This document shows positions 16,733-26,600 of a stretch of DNA of 64,000 nt, piece by piece (positions within the stretch are counted from its first letter, which is position 1; the number at the start of each line of letters is the position of its first letter). A model generated the notes under the pieces. The model ran no database searches, had not been told where the DNA came from, and saw only the letters and a list, made by a program, of their open reading frames with translations. Source of the stretch: an uncultured Candidatus Melainabacteria bacterium (GTDB taxonomy: Bacteria; Cyanobacteriota; Vampirovibrionia; Gastranaerophilales; Gastranaerophilaceae); the NCBI GenBank assembly GCA_934693235.1, contig CAKUUY010000002.1, positions 1 to 64,000 on the forward strand. Reading direction: 5' to 3'. Made by a program: the position numbers and the translations under genes.

Positions 16733-16865
16733 GTGGACGGCTATAAATTATCCCCTCTCTCGTATTTATGACATTCGCAAATGCTCACTAACAACTGCGA
16801 CATCAAACTTGAGAGAAAGAAAAAGTGTCATTTTGGCAACAAATTAATAGTTGCAAAACTACAAC

Positions 16866-19800
16866 CTATGCAACTTTTCTTTTCTTAGCTAAAGCTGCAA
16901 TACGTTTTTTACGTTTATTCATAATTTCTTTTGAACGTTTTGTTAATTTTCCTGCAGGAGCTGTTCCTTTTTTCTTTTGTTGACCATTGTTACTGCTACC
17001 CATATTCATAATAGAAGAAGCAACTTGCATACCTTGACCAATACCTTCTTTGATTTTTGAGATTGTTTCAGCTTTGTTTTCGCTGATAACTGCCATTTTT
17101 TCTTTGTAATCACCTCGTTTTGTCATCTCTGCAGCCAACTTATCAGCCAACGCATCATCGCCTGTTTCTCTTGCAAATTCAAGATTTTGCTCTAATTGAT
17201 CATCACTTACGTCAGCATACTCTTTAGAAGCTCCATTTTTTGTCATGTTTTTCTTTTCAGCACTACTTAAACCTGAATCTTTAGCTTCTTCTTTTTTTGC
17301 AGCTTTTGCTTCTTTAGATTCTTTTAATGAAGGCTTTTCATCTTTTTTAGTTTGTTCAGTTTTTTCTTGTTTTTGAATTTCTTTTGCTTCTGCAACTTTT
17401 TTATCTGCTTCTGTTTTAACTTTTTGTTGTTCTTTTTGAACTTCTACTTGAGCTTTCTTTTCAGCTTGTTTTTGTTCAGCTTCTTGTTTTTGTTGTTCAG
17501 GAGAAGTTTCGTTTGTTTCTTTAACAGCTTCATTAGCTTGGGAATCTTTGTTAGCTTGATTTTTCTCTTTAGCTTGAGCCATTTTAGAATCTGCTAACAT
17601 ACCAACTGAAGCAGCCATACTGATTGCTCCACCAATAGCTCCAAGTAATGAAGCTGTCTTGCTGTCTCCACCAAATGATGACATCAATTGGCTTGTAGAT
17701 GACAACGCAGAACCAACTACACTGCCAACCTTAGCAACTTTACCAAATGTACTTGCAGTTTGACCTAAATTACTCAAAGTAGAAGCAGCACTTGTAATAG
17801 CAGATGCAGTACCTGCGATAGCTGAAATTTTGCTAAATACACCGCTTGCTTCTTTGCCTTGTACGGCTCTTACGTTGTTTACCAAATCTGCAGAAGAAGC
17901 AACAACATTCAAGCCAGCACTAACTTGAGCCAATACACCACTTGCGGCACCGCCAACACCCGTAGTGCTCATTGCTACAGTTAAAACAGTTTGTCCAATA
18001 GCCATTAAACCTGCTGTAACATTTCCGTTTGCGAAATTAATAGCAGCTTTTGTTACACCACAATATAGAACTCCTTTTGTTCCAATGTTAACCATAATAA
18101 CACCAACTGCATGGCTCCATGGAATAGCTGCTAAAATTGTACCTGTTGCCAAAGTAATTGAAAATACGTTTTCTGCAATTCCTACAGCTGCAAGTTGTTT
18201 TGCTAATCTTTTTTGTTTTGCAATTTCTTTCTTTTCAGCTTCTTTGTTTTTTTGGTTAATAGTTTTTGTTTTTTTAGTTACTTTTTTCTGAGTTGCTTTA
18301 GTTGTTTTTTGTAATCTTTTGATTTTTGTAGTGTTTCTTGTGATTATTCTTCCATTAGTAGTAAATTCTGCACCAATTTGATTTAATCTTGCATCATTGT
18401 TTTGAATTTTTGATTGATTATCTGTTTGTTGAGGTTGAGTACCACCCATTGTAGCAGCAGGAGCTGCAGTAGCAACTGCACCTTGTTGAGCTGCTTGTTG
18501 AGCAGGAGCTTGTTGAGGTTGTGCGTTTTGTTTTTTATTTTCATCTTCTGCAGCAAGTTGTTCGTTTTCTGCAACCAAAGCTTCAAATTCAACAACCATT
18601 TCTTCTTGTTTTTTAGCTGCCTTTTGAGATTCTTTTGTCATTTTAATAATGTCTTTTTCGTCTTTTTTCATTTTTTTGGTAAGACGTTTTGTTTCTTTTT
18701 CAAGTTGTTTAGTTGTTTTTTCTTCATCTTTTTTTACTTTTTCAGAATCTTTTGCATCATCTTTAGCAGTCTTTTCTGCTTTTTTCACTGTATCTCCAGC
18801 TTTGTCAGTTGTCATTTCTTCTTTTTTGTTAGAATTTTTATTTGATGAAGATGAAGTTGTTGCGTCACTTGCTGCTTTTATATTTTTATTTTCTTCTTTT
18901 TCTTCCGGAGTTTCTTTTTTGCCATCAGAAATATCAACAGTAGCTTTTGTTGTCGCTTTTTCAACATCTACTGTTGCATTTTCTTTAACTTTATTTTCAG
19001 CTCCTGCTCCTGAACCATTTTCTAAAACAGGGACTGCAGCTCCGGTTGTTATTCCATCTGTATTTTGAGGAGCAACTACTGCCGGTGTTTCTTGTTGAGG
19101 AGCTTGTTCTACTTGAGCAGAAGGTGTTACTTCCGGAGCTGAAGCAGTTATATTTATTCCATCTGCAGTGTCTTTTGCTCCATCTTCTGCGTTTCCTGCT
19201 GTTTGGTCTTGTTCTGCTTGTTTGTTTGAATCGTAAGATGATTGAGTTGTTTCTTCACCTGTAATTGAAGAAATCATCGCATCAGCCTGATTTAAACCCT
19301 CAATTGCAGAAGTTTCATTTTTAATTGCGCTTGTAGTTGCTTTTTCTGCTAGTTGAGGAGTTGGCAAGCTTCCTACGATTTGCGCACCAAGACCAATACC
19401 AACACTTACTGCGCCTTTAGCTAGGTTCTTGTATCCCTTTTTAAACTGCATCATCGCAATTTGTTGTAGCCCAACAGTAACACGATATTTACCCATTTTA
19501 GCTAAAGTTGCGCCGGAATTGTCGGTAAAGCTCAAGTCTTCTTTTGCTTGAGGAATAATTTTTTCTTGGTATTCTGTATTAGCTTCAAGTTCTTGATTTT
19601 CTTTTGGAACAGCTGTTGAAATTCTTGATTTTTCTTTAACTGTTTTGTTTTTGAAATCATCAATTGAAGTTTGTGCAGTTTCTTTCAATTCTGCAATTCT
19701 TTGGTTGTTTGATTGAATACCTGCTTTAAGATTTTCAACTTCTTTCTTATCTGATTCGCTCAAGTTGGTATTTTCGTCTTCTTTTTTGCCTGAAGTGTTA

Positions 19801-21479
19801 TTAATTTCTTTATCAAGTTCATCACCTGATTTACCTGTCAATTTTTCAAGTTTGTCTTTTGCTTCTTTGTTTTCTTGTTCAAGTTTTGCGATTTCTTCTT
19901 CGCGTTTTTCTTCTGCATCTTGATATCGTTTGATAATTCTTGTAATTTTATAATTTGCGTATTTCGCAAATTTTTCGTCACTTTTAGCATCAATAGAATT
20001 TCTCAAAGCTCTTACTGTTTGACCAGCCATATCAGAGTGAATATGCCCGCCTTCTTTTATCAATTCTTGAACATTCTTATCATTTACGATAAAGTCTTCT
20101 TCTGCTGTTGTTTCAGGAGTTTTAACTTCTTCTTTAGCAGCATTGTTATCTTCATTTTCGTTTTCAACAGTTCCTACAGGTTTGTCAGAAGCAGGAGTGT
20201 CAGCCTCTTGAGTAATTGGTTCAGGAGCTTGAGTTCCATCTGCTGCTTTCAATTCACTAGAAGAAAGTACGCTGTTTTGAACACCTAAGATTTCTGCAAT
20301 ATCACCAACTGAATGAGTTGTATCTTCAGAATATTCTTTAGTATCGTTACCAACTTTATTAGCCTCTTTTGCAAGATTTTTACCTTGAGCCATTGCCATA
20401 ATAGTACCGATAAAACCAATTTCATGAGAAACTGTTTTGGCAGTAGCTTTATAATTTGCCTTAGATGTATAATCAGCTAATGTATCACCAATTTCAATTG
20501 TTTCATCAGCAAGCTTTTCACCTAAAACTGCAAGAATGTTGATATCATTTAAAGATCTTGCAATTTCATTTTTATCAAATTGCATATCATCTTTATTATT
20601 TTTGTCTTCTAACATTCCTGTAATTTGAGCATATTTTTTAGCTTCAGAGTCTGATAAAGCTTCGCCATTGTTAACTTTATCTTGTAATCTCCTCCATTCT
20701 CTAAGTTGTTTTTCAAATTCATCCAAAGATTTTTTTTGATTTTCAACTTTTTCTTTAAAGCTTTTTTCACGTTTTTGTTGTTCAGGAATAAGGTCATCAA
20801 TTTTGTTACTAATTTTTTCATTAGTGTCATTACATTTTTCAATTTTCTTTTTAGCTTTAGGAATAAGGTCTAAGTAAGGTTCTTTTTCAGTAGTTTCTTC
20901 TGCACCATCAGGATTTTCATCAGTTCCTTCTACGTTAGCACCTGAAGTTTGCAAAATAGAATTTGCAAGATCTACTACATCTTGAGGAATATTTACGCCG
21001 TCATTAAACATTTGCATGATTTCTTCAGCAGAATAACCTGCCCATTTCGGATCAAGAATTTTGCCTGATTTTTTTGCATAAGCTTCAATGCTGTATTTGA
21101 TATCCAATGCAGCAATTTTAGAAGCCGATGAAGTTGTTTCGTATGTGTTAACTGTTTTTTTAGCTTTTGTCCATACAATTTTGCCATCTTTTTTAGTTTT
21201 TACACTTTTTTTCTTACTTGATGTTTTGGTAGATTTCACTATCAATTTACCATTTTCATCAACTTTTAATTCAGGAGCAGAGTCAAGACCATAACCGGTT
21301 GAAGAAATGATTTCATAACCGGTTTCGTCTTTATAAAATTTTTCAAAATCAAGTCTAGTGTCATCATCAAGTTGATCATATAGGCGTAATGCCTCAGAAT
21401 AGCTAATCATTTCACCATTCGCATAAAAATAATAGTCTTGAAATATTTTATATTTATTTGGTTGACTTACTACTTGCAT
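16866..21479 (-). CDS. Giant coiled-coil protein, 1537 residues, unknown function
   Basis: I do not recognise this family. The protein begins with a Tyr/Asp-rich globular segment and Lys-rich patches, then long Lys/Glu/Ala/Gln coiled-coil stretches. Short hydrophobic patches occur near residue 350 (IGFIGTIMAMAQG) and near 690 (GAVSVGIGLGAQIVG). An Ala/Gly/Ser-rich hydrophobic region spans about 1100-1300 (SITLATGTILAAIPWSHAVG, ASAITSAASTLSNLGQ). The end is very basic (KRSKEIMNKRKKRIAALAKK). There is no signal peptide. It has a good ribosome-binding site (AAAGGAAAAGGG). Coiled coils flanking hydrophobic helices resemble secreted translocators or scaffolds in outline only. The low-complexity strand produces many false reading frames on the other strand. 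Confidence 0.8.
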   Translation of the reverse strand: MQVVSQPNKYKIFQDYYFYANGEMISYSEALRLYDQLDDDTRLDFEKFYKDETGYEIISSTGYGLDSAPELKVDENGKLIVKSTKTSSKKKSVKTKKDGKIVWTKAKKTVNTYETTSSASKIAALDIKYSIEAYAKKSGKILDPKWAGYSAEEIMQMFNDGVNIPQDVVDLANSILQTSGANVEGTDENPDGAEETTEKEPYLDLIPKAKKKIEKCNDTNEKISNKIDDLIPEQQKREKSFKEKVENQKKSLDEFEKQLREWRRLQDKVNNGEALSDSEAKKYAQITGMLEDKNNKDDMQFDKNEIARSLNDINILAVLGEKLADETIEIGDTLADYTSKANYKATAKTVSHEIGFIGTIMAMAQGKNLAKEANKVGNDTKEYSEDTTHSVGDIAEILGVQNSVLSSSELKAADGTQAPEPITQEADTPASDKPVGTVENENEDNNAAKEEVKTPETTAEEDFIVNDKNVQELIKEGGHIHSDMAGQTVRALRNSIDAKSDEKFAKYANYKITRIIKRYQDAEEKREEEIAKLEQENKEAKDKLEKLTGKSGDELDKEINNTSGKKEDENTNLSESDKKEVENLKAGIQSNNQRIAELKETAQTSIDDFKNKTVKEKSRISTAVPKENQELEANTEYQEKIIPQAKEDLSFTDNSGATLAKMGKYRVTVGLQQIAMMQFKKGYKNLAKGAVSVGIGLGAQIVGSLPTPQLAEKATTSAIKNETSAIEGLNQADAMISSITGEETTQSSYDSNKQAEQDQTAGNAEDGAKDTADGINITASAPEVTPSAQVEQAPQQETPAVVAPQNTDGITTGAAVPVLENGSGAGAENKVKENATVDVEKATTKATVDISDGKKETPEEKEENKNIKAASDATTSSSSNKNSNKKEEMTTDKAGDTVKKAEKTAKDDAKDSEKVKKDEEKTTKQLEKETKRLTKKMKKDEKDIIKMTKESQKAAKKQEEMVVEFEALVAENEQLAAEDENKKQNAQPQQAPAQQAAQQGAVATAAPAATMGGTQPQQTDNQSKIQNNDARLNQIGAEFTTNGRIITRNTTKIKRLQKTTKATQKKVTKKTKTINQKNKEAEKKEIAKQKRLAKQLAAVGIAENVFSITLATGTILAAIPWSHAVGVIMVNIGTKGVLYCGVTKAAINFANGNVTAGLMAIGQTVLTVAMSTTGVGGAASGVLAQVSAGLNVVASSADLVNNVRAVQGKEASGVFSKISAIAGTASAITSAASTLSNLGQTASTFGKVAKVGSVVGSALSSTSQLMSSFGGDSKTASLLGAIGGAISMAASVGMLADSKMAQAKEKNQANKDSQANEAVKETNETSPEQQKQEAEQKQAEKKAQVEVQKEQQKVKTEADKKVAEAKEIQKQEKTEQTKKDEKPSLKESKEAKAAKKEEAKDSGLSSAEKKNMTKNGASKEYADVSDDQLEQNLEFARETGDDALADKLAAEMTKRGDYKEKMAVISENKAETISKIKEGIGQGMQVASSIMNMGSSNNGQQKKKGTAPAGKLTKRSKEIMNKRKKRIAALAKKRKVA

Positions 21480-21595
21480 AATGACCCTTTTCCTTTAGCT
21501 TAAATAACGGTTCATTTACAAGGTTTCTTTAATATTTTTAGGAAAGTATTAAGAAAAGTTTACATTCTTTAAAGTTACCAGGGATACTATGGCTC

Positions 21596-21690
21596 TAAGT
21601 CACTAGGACATATAGCTCACTTCGCTCGAAAATATATTTTGGCAAAACCCGTATTGAACTTAGTATCTTAGTGTCCTAGTACCTTAGTAA
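21596..21690. repeat. Intergenic palindromic repeat next to trxA
   Basis: CTAAGTCACTAGGACA on the left is approximately inverted in TGTCCTAGTACCTTAGTAAC on the right. Inside is AGCTCACTTCGCTCGAAAAT (21614-21633), a member of a family also present at 57727-57776 and 61398-61447. TAAGTCACTAGGAC (21596-21609) recurs at 22047-22060 on the other side of trxA. Confidence 0.65.
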
Positions 21691-21697
21691 CTTTTTA

Positions 21698-22021
21698 TTA
21701 TAGATGTTTTTCAATATTCCCAATAATTGTCGATTTCGGCATAAGTCCTACTAACCTTTCCAAAGCTTTACCGTTTTTAAAAACCAAAAGACTTGGAAGG
21801 CCGCTTATTGCATAATCTTGAGCTGTTTTAAGATTTTCATCAGTGTTAATTTTTACAAACTTAACTTTTTCTGAAAATTCTGTAGCAACTTCATCCAAAA
21901 CAGGACTAAGTTTTCTGCAAGGACCACACCAAGGTGCCCAAAAATCAACCACTACCGGTTGTTCAGAATGTAATACTTCTTGTTCAAAATTTGCGTCAGT
22001 TATTTCGATTGCATTTGACAT
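21698..22021 (-). CDS. trxA: Thioredoxin
   Basis: The 107 residues form a single thioredoxin fold with the active-site motif WAPWCGPCRKLSP (about residues 28-40), cis-proline in GLPSLLVFKNG and a helical end. It reduces protein disulfides in the cytosol with thioredoxin reductase, which is not in the window. The ATG has a strong AAAAAGGAG site. The gene is flanked on both sides by a 14-nt intergenic repeat. Confidence 0.96.
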   Translation of the reverse strand: MSNAIEITDANFEQEVLHSEQPVVVDFWAPWCGPCRKLSPVLDEVATEFSEKVKFVKINTDENLKTAQDYAISGLPSLLVFKNGKALERLVGLMPKSTIIGNIEKHL

Positions 22022-22223
22022 GATTATCTCCTTTTTGTAAGGTCGTTAAGTCACTAGGACGTTAAAACGTTAAGCTCATATCAATAAGTATAATAAAATT
22101 ATTTCAAAATAACTTTACGTAAAGTACTTATCGTCTTATAATCCTAACGACTTTACGTTTTAATCCTACCACATAATTTATTTTTGTGCTATCATCTAAA
22201 CAGAACTCTATAGGGATAGGAAA

Positions 22224-23141
22224 ATGGCTAGAAAAAAAGTAATTGAAATTGTTCTGGATACAGAAACTACTGGATTAGATTATACAAAAGAAAAAATGGT
22301 TGAATTTGCCGCAGTAAGACTTGAAAACGGCAAAATTAAAGATGAATTTCAGACTTTAATTAACCCTGAACAACACATTAGAAAATCAAGCATTGCAATC
22401 CATGGGATTACTCCGGATATGGTTGAAGATGCTCCGACAGAGGCAGAAGCAATGCCTAAAATTTTGGAATTTATTGGAGATTATCCGATTGTTGCCCACA
22501 ACTGTATTTTTGATTATTCGTTTTTGAATGAAGCGAGTTTAAGAACTACAGGAAAAGAATTAAATAATCCGAGAATTGACTCTCAACAAATGTTTAAGGA
22601 AGTTTATCCGGATTTATTTTCACATGGTTTGGATGCCTTGACTGAGAGATTTAATGTTGAACTTAAAAATCACCACCGCGCAATGGCTGATACAATGGGC
22701 TTAGCACTTGCTTATCCAAAGTTAAAAAAACTATATTTCCAAAAATACGATTGGGAAGTTAAACAATTGGATAATGTCGAATATTTGTTTGAAAGATTTT
22801 TAAGAATTCAACAAACTGTGACAACTTTGCAGTCTGAGTTGCAAGATTTGAAATCTGTGTTTAAGTTATATTTTGAACAAGGCGGTGAGCCTATCATTTC
22901 TCAAACAGGTGAAACCCTTGTCTACAACTCAAAACAATCTTTCGGATACGATTTACATCAAATTAAAGATGTTTTAGAAGAAGTTGGAGCTTTGGACAAA
23001 GCCGTTAAGCTTAACACAGGATTTATCGATAGATTGGTAGGCGGATGCAGGCTTGATGAGGACAAGAAAGAACTAATCAAAGGCGCCCGTCACGAAATTA
23101 ATGAAACTCGAAATATACAAGTTATAAAAGCAGGAAAATAG
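22224..23141 (+). CDS. DnaQ-like 3'-5' exonuclease domain protein
   Basis: The first 170 residues form a DEDDh exonuclease: VLDTETTGLDYTKEKMVEFA (ExoI with Asp and Glu), PIVAHNCIFDYSFLN (ExoII Asp) and HHRAMADTMGLA (ExoIII His and Asp). The C-terminal 130 residues are helical and not recognised. It could be a proofreading epsilon-like subunit or a repair or RNA-trimming nuclease. The ATG has AGGGATAGGAAA upstream. The transporter gene follows after 20 bp, so the two may be cotranscribed. Confidence 0.85.
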   Translation: MARKKVIEIVLDTETTGLDYTKEKMVEFAAVRLENGKIKDEFQTLINPEQHIRKSSIAIHGITPDMVEDAPTEAEAMPKILEFIGDYPIVAHNCIFDYSFLNEASLRTTGKELNNPRIDSQQMFKEVYPDLFSHGLDALTERFNVELKNHHRAMADTMGLALAYPKLKKLYFQKYDWEVKQLDNVEYLFERFLRIQQTVTTLQSELQDLKSVFKLYFEQGGEPIISQTGETLVYNSKQSFGYDLHQIKDVLEEVGALDKAVKLNTGFIDRLVGGCRLDEDKKELIKGARHEINETRNIQVIKAGK

Positions 23142-23161
23142 TAGAAAAATAGGAAAAGGAT

Positions 23162-24574
23162 ATGTTAGGAAATTTTGCACAATTTTTTAAAGAACCTCCG
23201 GTAAAAGAGACTATTCAGGATCCGGAAAAAGTTAAAAGTATGTATTCTCATTGGCGATTGAGAATATTTTATGCTTGTTTTATCGGTTACACAATTTTTT
23301 ATTTGTGTAAGAAAAATATCGCTGTAGCACTTCCTGGGATTATGGACGAATTCGGTTATTCTGCAACTGAATTAGGTCTTTTGGGAAGTTCTCTTTATTT
23401 GACATACGGTATCGGTAAATTTGTAAATGGAGTTTTGGCTGACGGGTCCGACGTCAGAAAATTCTTTCCGACAGCATTATTAATGACCGCTCTTGCAAAC
23501 ATTTTGTTCGCACTTGCTCCAAATTTTGTTAATATGCTTGGGCTTGATCCAAAAATGACAGCAATGGTTTTGTTGTGGGTTTTAGCATTTTTGTGGGGAA
23601 TTAGCGGCTGGTTCCAATCAGCAGGATTTCCGGCAGTTGCAAAAAGTTTGACTTATTGGTATTCAAACTCTGAACGTGGTACAAAATGGTCATTGTGGTC
23701 TTGTTCACACCAAACTGGAACTTTCTTAAGTTTTATTTTAGCTGGTCACATCGCAGCACACTTTGGCTGGAGGGCTGCATTCTTGGTACCCGGAACTTTG
23801 GCTGTAATCACGGCTTTGTGGTTGTTTGAAAGACTTAGAGACAGACCGCAATCTTTAGGATTGCCAGACGTTGAAGTATACAGAGAAGAACCTATCAAAG
23901 AAAAGTCTACAGAAGAACTAAAAGAAGAAGACGATATGTCTTACGTTCAAATTTTCAAAAAATACGTATTATGCAACAAAACTATTTGGTTGTTAGCAAT
24001 TGCTTATGTTTTCGTTTACATAATCAGATTTGGAGCAGAAGACTGGATGATTATGTATTTGAAAAACGCTAAGAATATTGAACTTCAAGACGCAACAAAC
24101 ATGATTGCATCATTGCCTTTGGTTGGTATTTGCGGCACTGTTTGTGCAGGGTTAATTTCAGATAAATTGTTCAAGGGCAAAAGAGCTCCGGTAAACTTAA
24201 TTTACTTAATCGGTGTAATTTTCGCGATTATTGCATTGAAATTCAATACAATCGCAAACTTGAATTACGTAATCATCGGCTTGTTAGGTGCTTTCACATA
24301 CGGACCTCAAATGATGATTGGCGGACTTTGCGCAGTAGAAAGCAGTTCAAAGAAAGTTGCATCTGCAGCTTCAGGATTTACCGGAACTTTTGGTTACATC
24401 GGAGCTTTCTTGTCAGCAACAGGTACTGGTTATCTTGTTGATAAGTTAGGCTCAAATGGCAACCAAAATTGGGATGGCGCAATTTACTTTTGGTTGGCAT
24501 CAGGTATTATTTGTTTAATCATCTGTTCAATTCTTGCAATTGATGAATACAAAAAAGATGCTAAAAAAGCATAA
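23162..24574 (+). CDS. MFS transporter of the organophosphate:phosphate antiporter (OPA) type
   Basis: The 470-residue protein has about twelve transmembrane segments with a charged central loop (about 240-270). Its N-terminal half matches GlpT/UhpT/UhpC relatives: GYTIFYLCKKNIAVALPGIM, SLYLTYGIGKFVNGVLADGS and WFQSAGFPAVAKSLTYWYS. OPA carriers exchange sugar phosphates or glycerol 3-phosphate for inorganic phosphate across the inner membrane. The substrate is not determinable. It has a ribosome-binding site (GGAAAAGGAT). A GC-rich palindrome and a strong terminator follow. Confidence 0.88.
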   Translation: MLGNFAQFFKEPPVKETIQDPEKVKSMYSHWRLRIFYACFIGYTIFYLCKKNIAVALPGIMDEFGYSATELGLLGSSLYLTYGIGKFVNGVLADGSDVRKFFPTALLMTALANILFALAPNFVNMLGLDPKMTAMVLLWVLAFLWGISGWFQSAGFPAVAKSLTYWYSNSERGTKWSLWSCSHQTGTFLSFILAGHIAAHFGWRAAFLVPGTLAVITALWLFERLRDRPQSLGLPDVEVYREEPIKEKSTEELKEEDDMSYVQIFKKYVLCNKTIWLLAIAYVFVYIIRFGAEDWMIMYLKNAKNIELQDATNMIASLPLVGICGTVCAGLISDKLFKGKRAPVNLIYLIGVIFAIIALKFNTIANLNYVIIGLLGAFTYGPQMMIGGLCAVESSSKKVASAASGFTGTFGYIGAFLSATGTGYLVDKLGSNGNQNWDGAIYFWLASGIICLIICSILAIDEYKKDAKKA

Positions 24575-24586
24575 CTCGCACCTTTA

Positions 24587-24635
24587 CCCCTCGCCCCATC
24601 GGGGAGAGGGTGTCACGAAGTGACGGGTGAGGGGG
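24587..24635. repeat. GC-rich palindromic element, short form (E0)
   Basis: Two hairpins in a row: CGCCCC-AT-CGGGGAG and GTCAC-GAA-GTGAC, bounded by CCCCTCGCCCC on the left and GGGTGAGGGGG on the right, which are approximate inverted repeats of each other. The same ends bound longer elements at 26459-26594 and 26825-26960. Confidence 0.8.
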
Positions 24636-24643
24636 TAAGTTCT

Positions 24644-24683
24644 AAAAAAGAACGGTTTAGAAAATTTTCAACCGTTCTTTTTT
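24644..24683 (+). terminator. Terminator after the OPA transporter
   Basis: AAAAAAGAACGGTT (24644-24657) is perfectly complementary to AACCGTTCTTTTTT (24670-24683), which ends in a T6 run. Confidence 0.9.
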
Positions 24684-24706
24684 AATGCAGAAATTTTTGT
24701 TCAGTG

Positions 24707-24712
24707 TATAAT
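24707..24712 (+). promoter_or_regulatory. -10 box of gmk
   Basis: TATAAT at 24707-24712 ends six bases before the gmk ATG. The -35 is weak, and there is no Shine-Dalgarno. Confidence 0.55.
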
Positions 24713-24718
24713 GTTTCT

Positions 24719-25282
24719 ATGAATAAAAAATTATTTGTAATATCAGGATCATCAGGTGTCGGCAAAGGCACCGTTCTAAAAGGATTTTTAGCACAAAACC
24801 CCGAATTTATGTTGTCAATTTCGTGTACAACAAGAGCTCCTCGTGATGGAGAAATTGACGGAATTAATTACTTCTTTTTAACCAAAGAAGAGTTTAAAAA
24901 GTGCATAAATAATGACAAGTTTTTGGAATGGGCAGAATTTGCCGGAAATTGTTACGGAACAAAGAAAAAATTTATAAACCAATGCCTTGAAGAGGGCAAA
25001 AATGTAATTTTAGAAATTGATACAAAAGGCGCTCTACAAGTAAAAAAACAAATGCCAGATGCCGTATTAATTTTCATTTGCCCACCATCTCTTGAAGCAC
25101 TGGAAAAGCGTCTAAGAGGGCGTCACACAGAAGATGAAGCTACTATTAAAAAACGTATGAATGAAGTTAAGCAAGAACTTGATAGGGCAGAAGCCTTTGA
25201 CTACAAAATAGTGAACGACGATTTGAAACACGCGATTTCAGAGCTAGAACAAATTGTTGAAAAGGAGCATGAAAATGCTTAG
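24719..25282 (+). CDS. gmk: Guanylate kinase
   Basis: The product is 187 residues from ATG 24719. It has the P-loop ISGSSGVGKGTVLK, the GMP-binding segment SCTTRAPRDGEIDGINYFF and FICPPSLEALEKRLRGR. It phosphorylates GMP to GDP. The GTG five codons upstream overlaps the -10 box, so I prefer the ATG, which then appears leaderless. The stop overlaps the coaBC start by 8 bp, so the two are coupled; this gmk-coaBC linkage is also seen in other bacteria, where rpoZ often lies between them. Confidence 0.95.
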   Translation: MNKKLFVISGSSGVGKGTVLKGFLAQNPEFMLSISCTTRAPRDGEIDGINYFFLTKEEFKKCINNDKFLEWAEFAGNCYGTKKKFINQCLEEGKNVILEIDTKGALQVKKQMPDAVLIFICPPSLEALEKRLRGRHTEDEATIKKRMNEVKQELDRAEAFDYKIVNDDLKHAISELEQIVEKEHENA

Positions 25283-26453
25283 CGGAAAGACTGTTCTTAT
25301 TGGAATTTCAGGCGGAATTGCAGCGTACAAGATTTGTGAATTAATCAGAATGTATAAACGAACAAATGCGGAAGTTCTGGTTGTTTGCACACAAAACGCA
25401 CTAAATTTCGTTACAAAATTAACACTTGAAAACCTTAGTAAAAATCCTGTAGCAGTTGAAGAATTTAACGTTGAAAAATTTAATCCTGAGCATATTTCTT
25501 ATGCAGATAGAGCGGATATTATGGTTATTGCACCGGCTACGGCAAATACAATTTCAAAAATCGCAACTGGTGTCTGCGACAACCTTTTAACTTCAATTGC
25601 GTGTGCTTTCACAAAACCTATGATTATTGCTCCTGCAATGAATTGCAACATGTGGGGAAACCCAATTATCCAACAAAATTTGAACAAATTGAACGTAGAA
25701 ATTTTAGAACCGGAAAGCGGTTATTTGGCTTGCGGTTACGAGGGTAAGGGGCGACTCTGTTCTTTAGACAAAATTTTTGACAAAACAGTAGAGATTTTGA
25801 ATAATAAAAGTTTAAATGGGAAAAAAATTGTCATAACATCCGGTGGCACAATAGAAGAAATCGATCCTGTAAGATACATTTCAAATTACTCATCAGGGAA
25901 AATGGGCTTGGCACTAGCGGATGTTGCCAAAAATCTTGGAGCAGATGTGACTTTGATTACAACTTGCAATGTTGAACGCAAGTACAATGTTATAAAAGTA
26001 AAATCTGCCCAAGAAATGAAAAACGCTGTTGAGGCTGAATTTAAAAACGCGAATTGTATAATCATGGCAGCAGCCGTTGCAGATTATAGGGTAAAAGAAC
26101 GTGCTTCTCAAAAGATGAAAAAGACATCAGATAAAGAAATTACATTGACGCTTGTCAAAAATCCAGATATTTTGAAAGAGCTATGCCTAAAAAAAACAAA
26201 TGCGGATAAAGACTCCCCTCTTATAGTCGGTTTTTGTGCCGAGTCAGAAAACTTGCTTGAAAATGCAAAAGAAAAAATTGCCAAAAAAGGTTGCGACTAC
26301 TTGATTGCAAATGATATTTCCAGAAAAGATATAGGATTTTCAAGTGATTTTAATGAAGTTACGATTTTGAACAAAGACGGCGGAACAAAAAAACTTGAAA
26401 AAGCAGACAAAAAAACAATTGCAAAAGAAATATTTAATTATATAAATATTTAA
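25275..26453 (+). CDS. coaBC: Bifunctional phosphopantothenoylcysteine decarboxylase/synthetase
   Basis: The 392 residues contain an N-terminal flavin-dependent CoaC half (GISGGIAAYKICELIRMY; HISYADRADIMVIAPATANT; active-site PAMNCNMW; GYLACGYEGKGRL) and a C-terminal CoaB half (KIVITSGGTIEEIDPVRYIS; NYSSGKMGLALA; NDISRKDIGF). It joins cysteine to phosphopantothenate and decarboxylates the product on the way to coenzyme A. ATG 25275 has AAGGAG seven bases upstream and lies inside the end of gmk. Confidence 0.95.
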   Translation: MLSGKTVLIGISGGIAAYKICELIRMYKRTNAEVLVVCTQNALNFVTKLTLENLSKNPVAVEEFNVEKFNPEHISYADRADIMVIAPATANTISKIATGVCDNLLTSIACAFTKPMIIAPAMNCNMWGNPIIQQNLNKLNVEILEPESGYLACGYEGKGRLCSLDKIFDKTVEILNNKSLNGKKIVITSGGTIEEIDPVRYISNYSSGKMGLALADVAKNLGADVTLITTCNVERKYNVIKVKSAQEMKNAVEAEFKNANCIIMAAAVADYRVKERASQKMKKTSDKEITLTLVKNPDILKELCLKKTNADKDSPLIVGFCAESENLLENAKEKIAKKGCDYLIANDISRKDIGFSSDFNEVTILNKDGGTKKLEKADKKTIAKEIFNYINI

Positions 26454-26458
26454 AATAA

Positions 26459-26594
26459 CCTCGTCCCAACGGGGAGAGCGGATTGTGAGCTGAGGGCGAA
26501 GGAAGCACACGGCGGCGTAGAACCGACGGAGCATTCCGTAGACCCGTTAAACGCGAACAACCAAGCAGGGTGTCACGGAGTGACGAGTGAGGGG
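26459..26594. repeat. GC-rich palindromic element, long form (E1), upstream of the NIF3 gene
   Basis: The 136-bp element has the same ends as E0 and about 90 bp of extra sequence between the two end hairpins. It is the same length as E2 (26825-26960) and nearly identical to it, with about ten differences. Its right end, GTGAGGGG, lies seven bases before the NIF3-family ATG and forms that gene's Shine-Dalgarno. Confidence 0.85.
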
Positions 26595-26600
26595 TTCAAA

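Noticed and set aside
16733..16865. Possible small RNA between the GH13 gene and the giant gene
   Set aside because: There is only a weak CTCTCT/GAGAGA pairing, with no promoter or terminator.
17352..20288. Several long plus-strand frames rich in Phe, Leu and Ser opposite the giant protein
   Set aside because: They are the complement of Lys/Glu-rich codons of the 1537-residue gene; such low-complexity frames arise automatically.
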